From Bartonella tribocorum CIP 105476 (GTDB taxonomy: Bacteria; Pseudomonadota; Alphaproteobacteria; Rhizobiales; Rhizobiaceae): a stretch of 64,000 bases of DNA. The notes beneath the pieces were generated by a model. That model was not told the DNA's origin. It was given only the letters and a program-made list of their open reading frames with translations, and did not search any database. Positions 18,323 through 29,513 of the stretch are shown piece after piece. The translations under genes were made by a program, and so were the position numbers. Location of the stretch: NCBI RefSeq assembly GCF_000196435.1, contig NC_010161.1:1-64000 (forward strand), given 5' to 3'. Positions within the stretch are counted from its first letter, which is position 1. The number at the start of each line of letters is the position of its first letter.

Positions 18323-19549
18323 ATGGCTATTTCCTATGATCTTAGACCTGTTGGTTCATGTCTAGAACGAAAAACAGATAATATTGTTGTGAAGGAGAGT
18401 TCTAAACTCTCTTTAATTGGATTATCGCAAGATGAGATAGTGCAAGCTTTGAAGACTGTTGGTGTACCAGAGCGTCAAACGCGTATGCGTGCACGTCAGC
18501 TTTGGCATTGGCTTTATGTACGTGGTGTTTCAAATTTTGATGAAATGCTGAATATTTCTAAAGTAATGCAGGAAACACTTAAACATCATTTTTCCATTGC
18601 GCGTCCGGAAATTGTTGGAGAACAAATATCAAAGGATGGTACACGTAAATGGCTCTTACGTTTTCCAGCACGTGGGGCTGGAAGGCCTGTTGAAATTGAA
18701 ACGGTTTATATCCCTGAAGAAGGACGTGGTACTTTATGTCTTTCATCGCAAGTAGGGTGTACGTTAACCTGCTCTTTTTGTCATACGGGAACGCAGATGC
18801 TTGTTCGCAATTTGACCGCGGAAGAAATTTTGGCACAATTATTGGTTGCACGTGATTGTTTGGGTGATTTTCCTGATAAGAATACCCCTGATGGGGCAAT
18901 TGTTCCTGTTGAAGGACGCAAAGTTACCAATATTGTTATGATGGGAATGGGAGAACCTCTTTATAATTATGAAGCTGTAAAAAAAGCTTTATTGATTGCT
19001 TCTGATGGCGATGGGCTTTCTTTATCAAAACGTCGGATTACGCTTTCAACCAGTGGGGTTGTTCCTGGAATTATTCGCACTGGGGAAGAAATTGGTGTTA
19101 TGTTAGCAATTTCACTCCACGCCGTACACGATACAGTAAGGGATATGCTTGTTCCGATCAATAAAAAATATCCGCTTACTTTGTTAATGGATGCTTGCCG
19201 TAATTATCCTGGTCTGTCTAATGCAAAACGAATCACATTTGAATATGTTATGCTGAAAGATATCAATGATAGTTTAGATGATGCTAAGCGATTAATTCAG
19301 TTATTGAAAGGGATTCCTGCTAAGATCAATTTAATTCCTTTTAATCCGTGGCCAGGGAGTAATTATCAATGTTCTGATTGGGAGCAAATCGAGCGTTTTG
19401 CTGATGTTGTTAATCAAGCAGGCTATGCTTCTCCTATTCGCACACCGCGTGGACGCGATATCTTAGCTGCATGTGGACAGCTTAAATCGGCTTCAGAGCG
19501 CTTACGGAAATCTGAACGTTTGAAACTTGAAAATGCCATTGGTCATTAG
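18323..19549 (+). CDS. rlmN: Dual-specificity 23S rRNA/tRNA A-C2 methyltransferase RlmN
   Basis: Radical-SAM enzyme that methylates C2 of A2503 in 23S rRNA and A37 in some tRNAs. The iron-sulfur motif CTLTCSFC (CxxxCxxC) lies near residue 145, followed by [11 protein letters not shown] (SAM-binding GEP) and the [10 protein letters not shown] segment; the second conserved Cys of the ping-pong mechanism is in ILAACGQL near the C-terminus. 408 residues, normal for Rhizobiales. GGAAAG precedes the ATG. The first 35 residues are variable. Confidence 0.95.
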   Translation: MAISYDLRPVGSCLERKTDNIVVKESSKLSLIGLSQDEIVQALKTVGVPERQTRMRARQLWHWLYVRGVSNFDEMLNISKVMQETLKHHFSIARPEIVGEQISKDGTRKWLLRFPARGAGRPVEIETVYIPEEGRGTLCLSSQVGCTLTCSFCHTGTQMLVRNLTAEEILAQLLVARDCLGDFPDKNTPDGAIVPVEGRKVTNIVMMGMGEPLYNYEAVKKALLIASDGDGLSLSKRRITLSTSGVVPGIIRTGEEIGVMLAISLHAVHDTVRDMLVPINKKYPLTLLMDACRNYPGLSNAKRITFEYVMLKDINDSLDDAKRLIQLLKGIPAKINLIPFNPWPGSNYQCSDWEQIERFADVVNQAGYASPIRTPRGRDILAACGQLKSASERLRKSERLKLENAIGH

Positions 19550-20276
19550 TTAACGCAATTTTCAACGATATAAAGCCTGTACTTTTTTCCGTAAATCAAC
19601 ATATAAACCTCGTATAAAATAAGCATGTGTGAGACACAGATTAATATGGATAAGTGCGAGATGAACAGCCTCAGCTTTTATGGGGGCAATGGAGGAAAAG
19701 ATATTGCATAAAGTCTGTCTACATAATCCCTGAAATGAGGATGCAACCTCATTTAGAGGAAAGCCTCAAGGGTTACTCATTTCCACTTCACTCTCATATT
19801 CCTTACTTCAGCTTAAAAGCATTGACGATAATATATTTAAAAGAGTGAAGATGTATATTGTCCCATGCTTTTGTTTATTATATTTTTTAATAAAATTACG
19901 TTTCACATGCGAAACAGAGGGGCTAAGATATAAACACCATTGTGTTGTCCATTGACATGTTTTTTTAAGTACCTTTTAGTGCGCCCCCCATTTCACGACA
20001 ATACTTGTAAGGAGTATAACAACAAGCTTCTGTGAAATACATGATATATCCATATTTTTTAACTTTTAATATTGTAACAACTTTTGGTATTTGAGACAGT
20101 TCATAAGAAATATTCTTTTCTTAGATAGTTTTTATCCACATAACAATTCAAGCTTTTCTTGTGATACGCAAGGGAAAGCTATTGTTTAATTCAACATAAA
20201 CAGATTTAAAATGAGAGCGTTTCACAGTATCTAGAGTCCTCATTTAAATTAAAAACGATAAATTATACCTTATAAA
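19550..20276. other. Non-coding gap with repeat copy
   Basis: About 0.7 kb between rlmN and the LysE gene (convergent ends). It contains an 8-bp hairpin AAATGAGG/CCTCATTT near 19734, a copy of a dispersed repeat (19930-20045), and sequence resembling 8955-9060. The 64-codon plus-strand frame at 19654-19848 looks random. Confidence 0.55.
19930..20045. repeat. Dispersed intergenic repeat, copy 1
   Basis: Begins with AAACACCATTGTGTTG (19932-19947), identical to 53085-53100 and one or two mismatches from 63816-63831. About 45 bp downstream comes CATTTCACGACAATACTTGTAAGGAGTATAAC, corresponding in part to the palindromic core of copy 4 and to GAGTATAAC in copy 3. Divergent, with no coding capacity. 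Confidence 0.5.
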
Positions 20277-20918
20277 TCAATTTTTTGTAACGATAAGAAG
20301 ATGGAGGGCAAAGCTGGTAAAGGTACCAGCAATAAGCCAGTCGAGAAAGCGAAGATAAAGGGGGTTTTGTTTAAGGGTCTTGGTAAGTTTATGTGCTGTA
20401 AAAATGACTGAAATTGTAATAGGAAAAGAAATAGGAATATAAGAGAGTCCCAAAAAGAGTAGTTTTTGTGTTGCCATAGGATCATTCGCATTGATAAATT
20501 GTGGTAAGAATGTGGCGTTAAAGAGTATGACTTTAGGATTGAGAAGATTAATTCCAATACCAGCAAGATAGTTACGTTTAGAGCTTTGAGATTTAGAAGA
20601 TGTTGATTCAAAGGAAAGTGTGGGTTTTTTCCGTAACGCTTGAAAGGCAAACCATAAAAGATAAAAGGCGCCCACAATTTTCAGAAGAACAAAAGCGTGT
20701 GGCGCAGCAAAAATAAGCGCTGATAAGCCAAGCGCTACGGCGGTAACTTGAATGGCAAATCCTGTTGCACTTCCCAAGGCACACATAATTCCAGCTTTTT
20801 TGCTTTGTGTAATGGTTCGTCCTACAGAAAGCATCATATCAGGTCCTGGAATAAGTGCTAAAATCAACGATGCTAAAGCAAATTGTACAACAATAGACCA
20901 CTCCGGTAGAAATGACAC
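20277..20918 (-). CDS. LysE/RhtB family amino-acid exporter
   Basis: Inner-membrane efflux protein of the LysE superfamily, 213 residues with about six hydrophobic helices. The family signature is near the N-terminus (LALIPGPDMMLSVGRT, about residues 19-34), followed by AGIMCALGSATGF and the NLLNPKVILFNATFLPQF segment typical of RhtB. The export substrate (homoserine, threonine, lysine or others) cannot be predicted. The start is GTG at 20918 with AGAGGAG about 7 bp upstream. It is divergent from argG with 166 bp between them. Confidence 0.9.
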   Translation of the reverse strand: MSFLPEWSIVVQFALASLILALIPGPDMMLSVGRTITQSKKAGIMCALGSATGFAIQVTAVALGLSALIFAAPHAFVLLKIVGAFYLLWFAFQALRKKPTLSFESTSSKSQSSKRNYLAGIGINLLNPKVILFNATFLPQFINANDPMATQKLLFLGLSYIPISFPITISVIFTAHKLTKTLKQNPLYLRFLDWLIAGTFTSFALHLLIVTKN

Positions 20919-21084
20919 GTCAATCTCCTCTTATTTTTAAGTAATGTTCATTATTTATACTTTGAGGCGTCTTTATTTATGCTTTTTGAGTCTTTTTAAT
21001 GTTGTTTAAAGAGAATTTATTTTTATATTTCTTGCATCGTTTTAATTTTTTAGAAAAAAAGAGCAATTCGTATAGAGCGTTAGA

Positions 21085-22320
21085 ATGAAAAAGTGGCAAA
21101 ATATTAGAAAAGTTGTTTTGGCTTATTCGGGGGGATTGGATACGTCAATTATTCTCAAATGGTTGCAAAGTACGCTAGACGCTGAAGTTGTAACTTTTAC
21201 AGCGGATTTGGGGCAGGGAGAAGAGTTAGAGCTTGCTCGTCGTAAAGCTGAAATGCTCGGTGTTAAAGAAATCTACATTGAAGATTTGCGTGAAGAATTT
21301 GTGCGCGATTTTGTTTTTCCGATGTTTCGAGCCAATACCGTTTATGAAGGGGCTTATCTTTTAGGAACGTCAATTGCACGTCCACTTATTTCAAAACGCC
21401 TTATTGAAATTGCTAAGGAAACAGGGGCCGATGCCATTGCTCATGGAGCAACAGGAAAAGGCAATGATCAGGTACGCTTTGAGCTTTCTGCTTATGCACT
21501 TAATCCTGATATAAAGATTATTGCACCATGGCGTGATTGGGACTTTAAGAGTCGGACAGATCTGTTTGAATTTGCGCGTATGCATCAAATTCCTGTAGAA
21601 AAGGATCAGCAAGGCGAAGCACCTTTTTCCGTGGATGCAAATTTATTACATTCTTCATCAGAAGGAAAGATTCTAGAAAATCCAGCACTTCCTGCTCCTG
21701 AATATGTCCATATTCGTACTCTTTCACCGGAAGATGCTCCCGATCAGGCAACCAGAATCACTCTTGGCTTTAAAAAAGGCGATGCTGTTTCAATCAATGG
21801 AAAAAATTTATCTCCAGCAACGTTACTTGCAGAACTAAATCGTTATGGGCGGGATAATGGTATTGGTCGGTTAGATTTGGTAGAAAATCGTTTTGTAGGT
21901 ATGAAATCGCGGGGTTTTTATGAAACACCAGGTGGAACCATTCTTTTAGCAGCGCACAGAGCTATAGAATCTTTAACGCTGGATCGTGGTGCAGCGCATT
22001 TGAAAGATGAATTGATGCCACGTTATGCAGAACTCATTTATTATGGCTTTTGGTTTTCTCCCGAACGTAAAATGTTGCAGGCAGCGATTGATTTATCTCA
22101 AGAACATGTCGAAGGTGAAGTCACGTTAAAGCTTTATAAGGGGAACGTGATTGTTGAAGGGCGCCAAAGCAAAAAATCACTTTATTCGAGTGAATTGGTA
22201 ACGTTCGAGGATGATCAAGGTGCTTATGATCAAAGAGATGCAACTGGTTTTATTAAATTAAATGCTCTACGTTTGCGTACATTAGCAAGGCGTTGTCAAG
22301 GGAATCAAGAAAAGAAATAA
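21085..22320 (+). CDS. argG: Argininosuccinate synthase
   Basis: ATP-dependent ligation of citrulline and aspartate in arginine synthesis. The PP-loop [15 protein letters not shown] is at residues 13-27; the [13 protein letters not shown] segment (about 122-134) and the citrulline/aspartate-binding [20 protein letters not shown] region are intact. 411 residues, full length. The gene stands alone in this window, without argH or other arg genes. No attenuator-like structure was seen in its 166-bp upstream region. Confidence 0.97.
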   Translation: MKKWQNIRKVVLAYSGGLDTSIILKWLQSTLDAEVVTFTADLGQGEELELARRKAEMLGVKEIYIEDLREEFVRDFVFPMFRANTVYEGAYLLGTSIARPLISKRLIEIAKETGADAIAHGATGKGNDQVRFELSAYALNPDIKIIAPWRDWDFKSRTDLFEFARMHQIPVEKDQQGEAPFSVDANLLHSSSEGKILENPALPAPEYVHIRTLSPEDAPDQATRITLGFKKGDAVSINGKNLSPATLLAELNRYGRDNGIGRLDLVENRFVGMKSRGFYETPGGTILLAAHRAIESLTLDRGAAHLKDELMPRYAELIYYGFWFSPERKMLQAAIDLSQEHVEGEVTLKLYKGNVIVEGRQSKKSLYSSELVTFEDDQGAYDQRDATGFIKLNALRLRTLARRCQGNQEKK

Positions 22321-22694
22321 AAATTACTTTGATAAGTATCATGTGGGTCAGTACTTTTGTATGAAACGCTTAACTTAAGAATTTTTATCTGTTGGTTTTT
22401 ATAGTTCTTTCGTTCAATGTTAGAATCTTCGCTTTTTTGCGAATAACCATAATAAGCAAGATCCACGAAAATAATAATGAAGGCTCTGATAATCAAAAAA
22501 AGACAATTTTTCTTTATAATCTTCAATGTTTTTTATTTCACTCGGAACGAAATATGTTTACAGCGAGGGTGGTTTTTGTATTTTGACCAAGAGTATAAAG
22601 AAATTTACATCTTTTTGCTTGCTATTATTGACGAATAAATTCAAGAACCATACACCCTATTTTGAAAGAGTATAATTTTTTAGGATAAATAACG
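22321..22694. other. Non-coding gap argG-lysK
   Basis: 374 bp of AT-rich DNA. No gene, strong hairpin or known riboswitch seen. The promoter of lysK probably lies at its right end; TTGACG at about 22628 could be a -35 element but this is weak. Confidence 0.4.
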
Positions 22695-24353
22695 ATGCGT
22701 AATCAGTGTGACGCCCTTAGCCTTACGCCTGAATTAAAGGATGCGGCTGCTCAATCGAGAACTTGGCCATTTGAAGAAGCACGTAAGATTATCAAGCGGT
22801 ATGAAAAGACGGGTTATCCGGACAGTGTAATATTTGAAACAGGTTATGGACCTTCTGGTTTACCGCATATTGGGACTTTTGGGGAAGTTGCACGTACAAC
22901 CATGGTGCGTCATGCCTTTCATATTCTTACAGAGAATAAAGTAAAAACAAAGTTGCTTTGTTTTTCTGATGATATGGATGGTTTGCGCAAGGTTCCTGAA
23001 AATGTGCCTGATCGCGAGAAGATGGAACATTATCTTGGTCAACCGTTGAGCCGTGTACCTGATCCTTTTGGGGATGATTATCCTTCTTTTGGAGTGGCGA
23101 ATAACGCACGTTTACGGGCTTTTCTTGATCGTTTTGGTTTTGATTATGAATTTGCAAGTGCGACGGATTATTACAGTTCCGGTCGTTTTGATGAAACACT
23201 TTTAAAAATCCTTGCTTGTTATGACAAGGTAATGACAATTATTTTACCAACATTGGGTGAAGAGCGACAGGCGACCTATTCTCTCTTTTTACCGATTTCT
23301 CCTTTTTCTGGAAAAGTATTACAAGTACCGATGATTGCGCGGAATGTTGAAAAAGGAACGGTTACTTATATTGAACCTGAAACAGGAGAAACTATAGAAA
23401 CAGAGGTTACAGGGGGCAAGGTTAAGTGTCAATGGAAGGTTGATTGGGCTATGCGCTGGACAGCGCTTGGCATTGATTATGAAATGGCAGGAAAAGATCT
23501 TATCGATTCTACCAATCTTTCTTCTAAAATTTGTAAAGTACTAGGTGGAAAGCCTCCAGAAGGATTTAACTATGAACTCTTTTTGGATGATAAAGGGCAG
23601 AAAATTTCCAAATCCAAGGGAAATGGCTTAACCATTGATGAATGGCTTACTTATGCTCCAACAGAGAGTTTAGGGCTTTATATGTTTTCAAAGCCCAAGA
23701 CAGCCAAAAGGCTTTATTTTGATGTTATTCCCAAAGCTGTGGATGAATATTATGCGCATCTTTCCGCCTATGGTCGCCAAAGTTGGCAAGAACGGCTTAA
23801 TAATCCTGTATGGCATATTCATAATGGTTGTCCACCGCAGGTTGATTTACCTGTACCTTTTGCGTTGCTTTTAAATTTGGTAAGCGCTTCAAATGCAGAG
23901 AATGCAGAAGTTCTTTGGGGGTTTATTTCTCGTTATGCTAAAGGAGCCAATGCGCAAACTTATCCAGAACTTGATCAATTAGTGAAGTTTGCCATTAAAT
24001 ACTTTGATGTTTTTGTGAAACCAAACAAAAAGTTTCGTATACCAGATGACAGCGAGCGCGCAACATTAGCACAAATTGATGAAAAATTAGCCAATTTTTC
24101 TGAGGCTGTTGATGGCAACACACTACAAAATACACTTCTTGATGTTGCACGGCTAACGGAACGCTACCAAGATCATAGCAAAAAGAGTCCTGAAGGTGGT
24201 CCTGGTGTTTCCAATGTCTTTTTTCAAATGCTCTATGAGGTCCTTTTAGGACAAGAGCGAGGTCCGCGATGGGGATCATTTATAGCGCTTTATGGGATTA
24301 ATGAAATGCGTGCACTGATTGCCGAAGCATTGGCACGACCTATGGAGGAATAA
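22695..24353 (+). CDS. lysK: Lysyl-tRNA synthetase, class I
   Basis: Charges tRNA-Lys. It is the class I type, found in archaea, spirochaetes and Alphaproteobacteria, not the class II LysS of most bacteria. The HIGH-like motif is in [17 protein letters not shown] (about residues 52-68) and the KMSKS-like motif is [11 protein letters not shown] (about 304-314). 552 residues with the C-terminal helical anticodon domain, normal length. AGGA lies about 10 bp before the ATG. Its stop overlaps the start of prfC (TAATG), so the two are co-translated. Confidence 0.96.
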   Translation: MRNQCDALSLTPELKDAAAQSRTWPFEEARKIIKRYEKTGYPDSVIFETGYGPSGLPHIGTFGEVARTTMVRHAFHILTENKVKTKLLCFSDDMDGLRKVPENVPDREKMEHYLGQPLSRVPDPFGDDYPSFGVANNARLRAFLDRFGFDYEFASATDYYSSGRFDETLLKILACYDKVMTIILPTLGEERQATYSLFLPISPFSGKVLQVPMIARNVEKGTVTYIEPETGETIETEVTGGKVKCQWKVDWAMRWTALGIDYEMAGKDLIDSTNLSSKICKVLGGKPPEGFNYELFLDDKGQKISKSKGNGLTIDEWLTYAPTESLGLYMFSKPKTAKRLYFDVIPKAVDEYYAHLSAYGRQSWQERLNNPVWHIHNGCPPQVDLPVPFALLLNLVSASNAENAEVLWGFISRYAKGANAQTYPELDQLVKFAIKYFDVFVKPNKKFRIPDDSERATLAQIDEKLANFSEAVDGNTLQNTLLDVARLTERYQDHSKKSPEGGPGVSNVFFQMLYEVLLGQERGPRWGSFIALYGINEMRALIAEALARPMEE

Positions 24354-25927
24354 TGGAACGAAGAGTCCAGGAAGTAAAGCGACGCCGTACATTTGCGATT
24401 ATTGCTCACCCAGATGCTGGGAAAACAACATTGACGGAAAAGCTTTTATTGTTTGGTGGTGCTATTCAACTTGCAGGAGAAGTAAAAGCCAAAAAAGATC
24501 GTATTCAAACCCGTTCTGATTGGATGAATATTGAGCGTGATCGTGGTATTTCTGTTGTGACTTCGGTGATGACGTTTGAATATGAAAATCATATTTTTAA
24601 TCTCCTAGATACCCCTGGTCATGAAGATTTTGCGGACGATACCTATCGTACGCTTACAGCTGTTGATAGCGCTATCATGGTATTGGATGGCGCCCGCGGG
24701 ATTGAACCTAGAACACTAAAATTGTTTGAAGTGTGTCGGATGCGGGATATCCCTATTGTTACTTTTATCAATAAAATGGATCGTGAGGCGCGTGATCCTA
24801 TAGAGCTTTTAGATGAAATTGAAGAAAAACTTGCGCTTGATACCGCCCCCATAACATGGCCTATTGGGACGGGTAAAGATTTTGTTGGTACCTATGATCT
24901 TCATCATAACCGTTTTCGTCAAAAAGATGATGAGATAACACAGCGGATCGTTTCAAATCCCAATGAGCTTGTCCATTTACTTCCAGAGTATCAACGTTCA
25001 ACTTTTCTTGAAGGAGTAGAACTCGCTCAAAGTGTTTGCAAGAATTTTGATCTTCAAGCTTTCCGTGAAGGTCATATGACTCCGGTTTATTTTGGTTCAG
25101 CTTTACGAAATTTTGGTGTTCGTGATTTGATCAATGCGCTTATTGATTTTGGTCAAAGTCCCCGTGATCAAAGTGCAGATCAGCGCAATATCATAGCAAC
25201 TGAACCTAAAATGACGGGATTTGTTTTTAAAATTCAAGCGAATATGGATCCTAATCATCGTGATCGTATTGCATTTTTTCGCGTCTGTTCCGGAACACTT
25301 GAACGCGGTATGAAGACAAAGTTGGTCCGAACAGGAAAACCGATGACGCTTTCGGCTCCACAATTTTTCTTTGCGCGTTCACGCCAAATTGCTGATCAAG
25401 CCTATGCGGGTGATATCGTAGGGATTCCTAATCATGGAACGTTGCGTATTGGCGATACTCTGACTGAAGGAGAAGATATTCTCTTTAAGGGAGTACCCAA
25501 TTTTGCACCAGAGATTTTGCGTCGTGTTTGTTTGGGCGATCCAATGAAAGCAAAAAAGCTCAAAGAAGCTTTGCAACAAATGGCTGAAGAAGGGGTTGTG
25601 CAATTGTTTATTCCAGATGATGGGTCGCCTTCTCTCATTGGTGTTATTGGAGCTTTGCAAATTGATGTTTTAAAAGAACGATTGAAAATAGAATATTCTT
25701 TGCCCGTGAATTTTGAGTCTGCGCGTTTTAATTTATGCCGTTGGATTTCAGCGCAGAGCAAAGATGCGTTGCAAGAGTTTCTTAACAATCACCGCTCTGC
25801 TATTGCGTACGATTTAGAAGGTGATCCAGTTTTTTTAGCGGAGAACCATTTTTCATTGAATTATGAAGCAGAAAGAGCTCCTAAAATAAAATTTTCTGCT
25901 TTTAAAGATTATCAAGTACGCTCTTAA
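24353..25927 (+). CDS. prfC: Peptide chain release factor 3
   Basis: Translational GTPase that recycles RF1/RF2 after termination. G1 is AHPDAGKTT (about residues 18-26), the switch I region contains RDRGISVVTSV, G3 is DTPGHEDF, and G4 is NKMDREARDP. 524 residues, close to E. coli RF3 (529). It overlaps lysK by one base. After it the next 0.46 kb is non-coding. Confidence 0.95.
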   Translation: MERRVQEVKRRRTFAIIAHPDAGKTTLTEKLLLFGGAIQLAGEVKAKKDRIQTRSDWMNIERDRGISVVTSVMTFEYENHIFNLLDTPGHEDFADDTYRTLTAVDSAIMVLDGARGIEPRTLKLFEVCRMRDIPIVTFINKMDREARDPIELLDEIEEKLALDTAPITWPIGTGKDFVGTYDLHHNRFRQKDDEITQRIVSNPNELVHLLPEYQRSTFLEGVELAQSVCKNFDLQAFREGHMTPVYFGSALRNFGVRDLINALIDFGQSPRDQSADQRNIIATEPKMTGFVFKIQANMDPNHRDRIAFFRVCSGTLERGMKTKLVRTGKPMTLSAPQFFFARSRQIADQAYAGDIVGIPNHGTLRIGDTLTEGEDILFKGVPNFAPEILRRVCLGDPMKAKKLKEALQQMAEEGVVQLFIPDDGSPSLIGVIGALQIDVLKERLKIEYSLPVNFESARFNLCRWISAQSKDALQEFLNNHRSAIAYDLEGDPVFLAENHFSLNYEAERAPKIKFSAFKDYQVRS

Positions 25928-26385
25928 CATAAAGAAGAATCTTTTATATAACAATTTGGTTGATAATGATTTTTCACATTGAGTTGGAGATTTAAATATT
26001 GTTATTTTTTTCTGAAAACAATGGCGTATGTAAAGAACACTTTCAGATTTCATTATAGAAAGAGAGAGGTAAATTTAATTTTTATATTCAATAAGTTATA
26101 ATATATTTATAACGCCTTTTAAAATTTTAATATTTTTTTATAGTGCCTCTGTGAGTTAGAAAACAATCTGTCGCCAATTCTTCATTGAAAAATATCAGAC
26201 AAGCTTTAATATATTTTTTCACGATGGCTTAAGACAAGGTCGTATATTTAAGTATTTTGAATATAAGCTCAAAATCTCCTGTATAAAGAGAGCTTTTCAG
26301 TTTTTCCTTGTATAAAAATTGTATACAGTCAAAATAATGCAAATAATCAATAAGGTGAAATTTGTTATCCCAAATATGAGATCAT
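25928..26385. other. Non-coding gap prfC-addB
   Basis: 458 bp, very AT-rich. No gene or recognisable remnant seen, and no clear terminator after prfC. In relatives a nucleotidyltransferase gene precedes addB; its remnant instead appears to lie at 33.6-33.8 kb. Confidence 0.4.
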
Positions 26386-29300
26386 ATGACTTATAAACCA
26401 CGTGTCTTTTCTATTTCTCCTGGAACGGCTTTTTTGCCTCATTTTGTTGATGCGCTGCTCTCTGGTACCCTTATTGATGATTTTGCTCCCAATGGAGATA
26501 TTCAAACGGCCCTTGCCGATAGTCTTATTTATGTTCCGACACGTCGTGCGGCTCGGGCTTTGCGTTTAGCCTTTGTTGAAAGAAGCGAGACACAATCAAC
26601 CTTCTTGCCAACCATTCGTGCCCTAGGCGATGTTGATGAAGACAGTTTCCTTTTTGTTGAAAATCATACCAGCGTGCTTAATCCGCCTATTGGAGAGAGC
26701 GAACGCCTATTGCTTTTAGCGCGTCTTATTCGTCCATGGCGTGAAAGTTTGCCTGCACATTTGCGTGCTCTGTTTGGTACAGAAGATGTACTTATTCCAG
26801 CGCATAGTGCCGATGCAATTTGGCTTGCTCAAGATTTGGCACATTTGATGGATGAAATTGAAACAGAAGCAGCAGACTGGTCAAAACTGAAAGATATTGC
26901 CCCTGATATGGTTGCTGAATGGTGGCAAATAACGCTCGATTTCCTAACTATTGTTACACAAAATTGGCCACAAATCTTGACAGAAAGGCAGCGAAGTAAT
27001 CCCGCTGAATGGCGTAATCAAGCACTTACAATGCATGCAGAGACTTTACGACGTACGCAGCCTGATAAACCGATCATTGCGGCTGGTGTTTCAGGTTCTA
27101 TTCCTGCAGTTTCTCATCTTTTAAAGGTTATAGCCTCTCTACCAAAAGGAGCTGTTGTTCTTCCAGGCCTTGATCTTCATATGGATGAAGATCAATGGAA
27201 TGCACTTAGCACAAGCAATAAAGAAAAAACAGTTTGTGATTTTTTTGATCATGCAGAAAATGTTTTTAGCCATCCTCAATATCATTTAAAAAAACTTCTA
27301 ACTCTCATGGACTGTCAACGCGATCATGTTTGCGAAATTGGCCAACAGAGTAGCATAAAAAAAAGGCGAATGGCGCTTTTATCAGAAGCACTCCGACCAG
27401 CTTCTACGACAGACAAATGGATACAAATTGTTCGTGATGACTATGAAAGTCTTTGTGCAGATTGGTCATTTATTGAAGCTATCAACGAACGTGAAGAGGC
27501 TCTCGCTATCGCTGTTGCTTTACGCAAAGCTATTGAAGAACCCCAAAAAACCACAGCCCTTATTACCAATGATCGTAACTTAGCCCGCCGTGTTGCTGCG
27601 GAATTACAGCGATTTGGCATTGAAGCAAATGATTCAGGGGGAATACCACTTGCACAAACATTGCCTGTAACGCTCTTGCGGCTTATCTTAGAAAATGTTT
27701 TCCAATCTGATGATCCCATTGCTTTTCTTTCCCTTCTTAAACATCCACTGACAACACTCCAACAAAACCGTCATCGTTTACGCGAAATGGCAGAAAATTT
27801 TGAACTTTTTGTTCTTCGAGGGAACACGGGGCGCATCAATCTTTGCGAGTGTGATCAATTTCTTGAAAAATGGATTGAAACCTATTCTCATGATCATAAT
27901 TTTTCTGAAATTAATGCCCTTGATCAGCAGAAATTTGAAGAAGCACGTCTCCTGTGTCATCTTTTGAAGAAAGCTGTTGAACCTTTAGCTTCTCTCATGA
28001 AACAAGAGAAAGAATGCACCATCAACGAAGCTGCGATAGCAACGGTTGAGGTTTTTGAAAATTTTGGGCGCAGTGAGGATAATTCTCTTGCTCATCTTTA
28101 TCAACACGAAGCAGGACAAGCCCTCTCAAATTTTTTACGGGAATTGGTCAGTGATCAATCAGGATTAACATTTCATCTTTGCGAATGGCCTGCTGTGTTT
28201 TCCGCATTGATTGCAACGCGTTCTGTTACACCTTCGCCTGGAGGACATCCGCGTTTATTCATTTGGGGGACTTTAGAATCACGTTTGCAAACGGTTGATA
28301 CAGTGGTTATTGGCGGTCTTAATGAAGGGTCATGGCCGATATCAACCCGCAATGATGCTTTTTTATCGCGACCGATGAAAATGATGTTAACTCTAGAACC
28401 ACCAGAGCAGCGTATTGGTCTTTCCGCCCATGATTTTCAATGGGCTATGGGAATGGATAAAGTGGTGATGAGTCGCGCCTTGCGTGTTAATCATACGCCT
28501 TCTATTCCTTCACGCTGGCTACAACGCATAGAAACAGTGGTAGGAAAACAGGCTTGGAAACAAATTCGTGCACGAGGTGAAATATTACGCCATTGGACAA
28601 AGATGCTTGATCATACCAACATGATTTCTGATGTAGAACGTCCTTGCCCTGTACCACCCCTTGATGGACGTCCGCGTCATTTTTCAGTCACTGAAATAGA
28701 AACATTGCGCTATGATCCTTATGCTATCTATGCCAAAAAAATCTTACGACTGAGACCACTTAAACCACTTATTCACGATCCTAGCGCTATTGAGCGCGGA
28801 ATACTTTATCACGCTATTCTTGCAGCTTTTTGCGCACAGATAAAAAATCCAAATGCCGCAAATGCATTAGATGTTCTGCTTACTCTTGGACGTAAAGAAT
28901 TTGATAAATTCAATTTTCCACCCGATATTGAAGTCATTTGGTGGAACAGTTTTGAAAATCTTGCTCCACATCTTATTCAATGGGAACAAAGTTTAGGACC
29001 GCGAGAGCGATATGCTGAAGTGGTCTCAGAAAAAATCTCTATAGGGACAACAGGGGTAACCCTTTCAGGGCGTGTTGATCGTCTTGATGTTTTGCCAGAC
29101 AAAACGGTTGAAATTCTAGATTTCAAAACTGGAACACCTCCTTCATCAAAACAAGTTCGTAAATTATTATTTCCACAATTGGCTTTAGAAACAGCTTTGC
29201 TGATGGAAGGGGCATTTCCAGATTTTCAAGATCTTACCCCCTCAAATTTATTTTACATTCCCCTGAACGGAAAAGGTGAAATTAAATCCCAATCCATTCT

Positions 29301-29511
29301 TTTAAAGAAAAAAGAAGAAAACACTTACCTCAGTGCAGTTAATCTTGGTGAAATTGCATGGAAAAATCTTATTGCACTTATAACGTATTATCAAAATCCA
29401 CAACAAGGCTATCTTTCACATGCTGTTCCCATGGAAAAACGATATGAAGGTGACTACGACCATTTGGCACGGTTGTGGGAATGGTCAAGTGGTTTTTATA
29501 AAGAAGAGTAA
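26386..29511 (+). CDS. addB: Double-strand break repair protein AddB
   Basis: Non-catalytic-helicase partner and second nuclease of the alphaproteobacterial AddAB complex, which resects DNA ends for RecA. 1041 residues. The N-terminal degenerate helicase part shows LIYVPTRRAARALRLAF rather than an intact Walker A, as expected for alphaproteobacterial AddB. The C-terminal PD-(D/E)XK nuclease is visible: VDRLDVLPDKTVEILDFKTG (about residues 899-918) with the Asp and Lys. It is 2 bp upstream of addA. No good ribosome-binding site is seen before the ATG. Confidence 0.93.
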   Translation: MTYKPRVFSISPGTAFLPHFVDALLSGTLIDDFAPNGDIQTALADSLIYVPTRRAARALRLAFVERSETQSTFLPTIRALGDVDEDSFLFVENHTSVLNPPIGESERLLLLARLIRPWRESLPAHLRALFGTEDVLIPAHSADAIWLAQDLAHLMDEIETEAADWSKLKDIAPDMVAEWWQITLDFLTIVTQNWPQILTERQRSNPAEWRNQALTMHAETLRRTQPDKPIIAAGVSGSIPAVSHLLKVIASLPKGAVVLPGLDLHMDEDQWNALSTSNKEKTVCDFFDHAENVFSHPQYHLKKLLTLMDCQRDHVCEIGQQSSIKKRRMALLSEALRPASTTDKWIQIVRDDYESLCADWSFIEAINEREEALAIAVALRKAIEEPQKTTALITNDRNLARRVAAELQRFGIEANDSGGIPLAQTLPVTLLRLILENVFQSDDPIAFLSLLKHPLTTLQQNRHRLREMAENFELFVLRGNTGRINLCECDQFLEKWIETYSHDHNFSEINALDQQKFEEARLLCHLLKKAVEPLASLMKQEKECTINEAAIATVEVFENFGRSEDNSLAHLYQHEAGQALSNFLRELVSDQSGLTFHLCEWPAVFSALIATRSVTPSPGGHPRLFIWGTLESRLQTVDTVVIGGLNEGSWPISTRNDAFLSRPMKMMLTLEPPEQRIGLSAHDFQWAMGMDKVVMSRALRVNHTPSIPSRWLQRIETVVGKQAWKQIRARGEILRHWTKMLDHTNMISDVERPCPVPPLDGRPRHFSVTEIETLRYDPYAIYAKKILRLRPLKPLIHDPSAIERGILYHAILAAFCAQIKNPNAANALDVLLTLGRKEFDKFNFPPDIEVIWWNSFENLAPHLIQWEQSLGPRERYAEVVSEKISIGTTGVTLSGRVDRLDVLPDKTVEILDFKTGTPPSSKQVRKLLFPQLALETALLMEGAFPDFQDLTPSNLFYIPLNGKGEIKSQSILLKKKEENTYLSAVNLGEIAWKNLIALITYYQNPQQGYLSHAVPMEKRYEGDYDHLARLWEWSSGFYKEE

Positions 29512-29513
29512 TC

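Noticed and set aside
19654..19848. 64-codon frame between rlmN and the LysE gene
   Set aside because: No ribosome-binding site or family resemblance; overlaps a hairpin and lies in repeat-rich DNA.
20133..20141. Perfect DnaA-box sequence TTATCCACA in a non-coding gap
   Set aside because: A single 9-mer is expected about once by chance in a window of this size; no cluster of boxes, no AT-rich unwinding element arrangement, and the origin is expected beyond the left edge near hemE.
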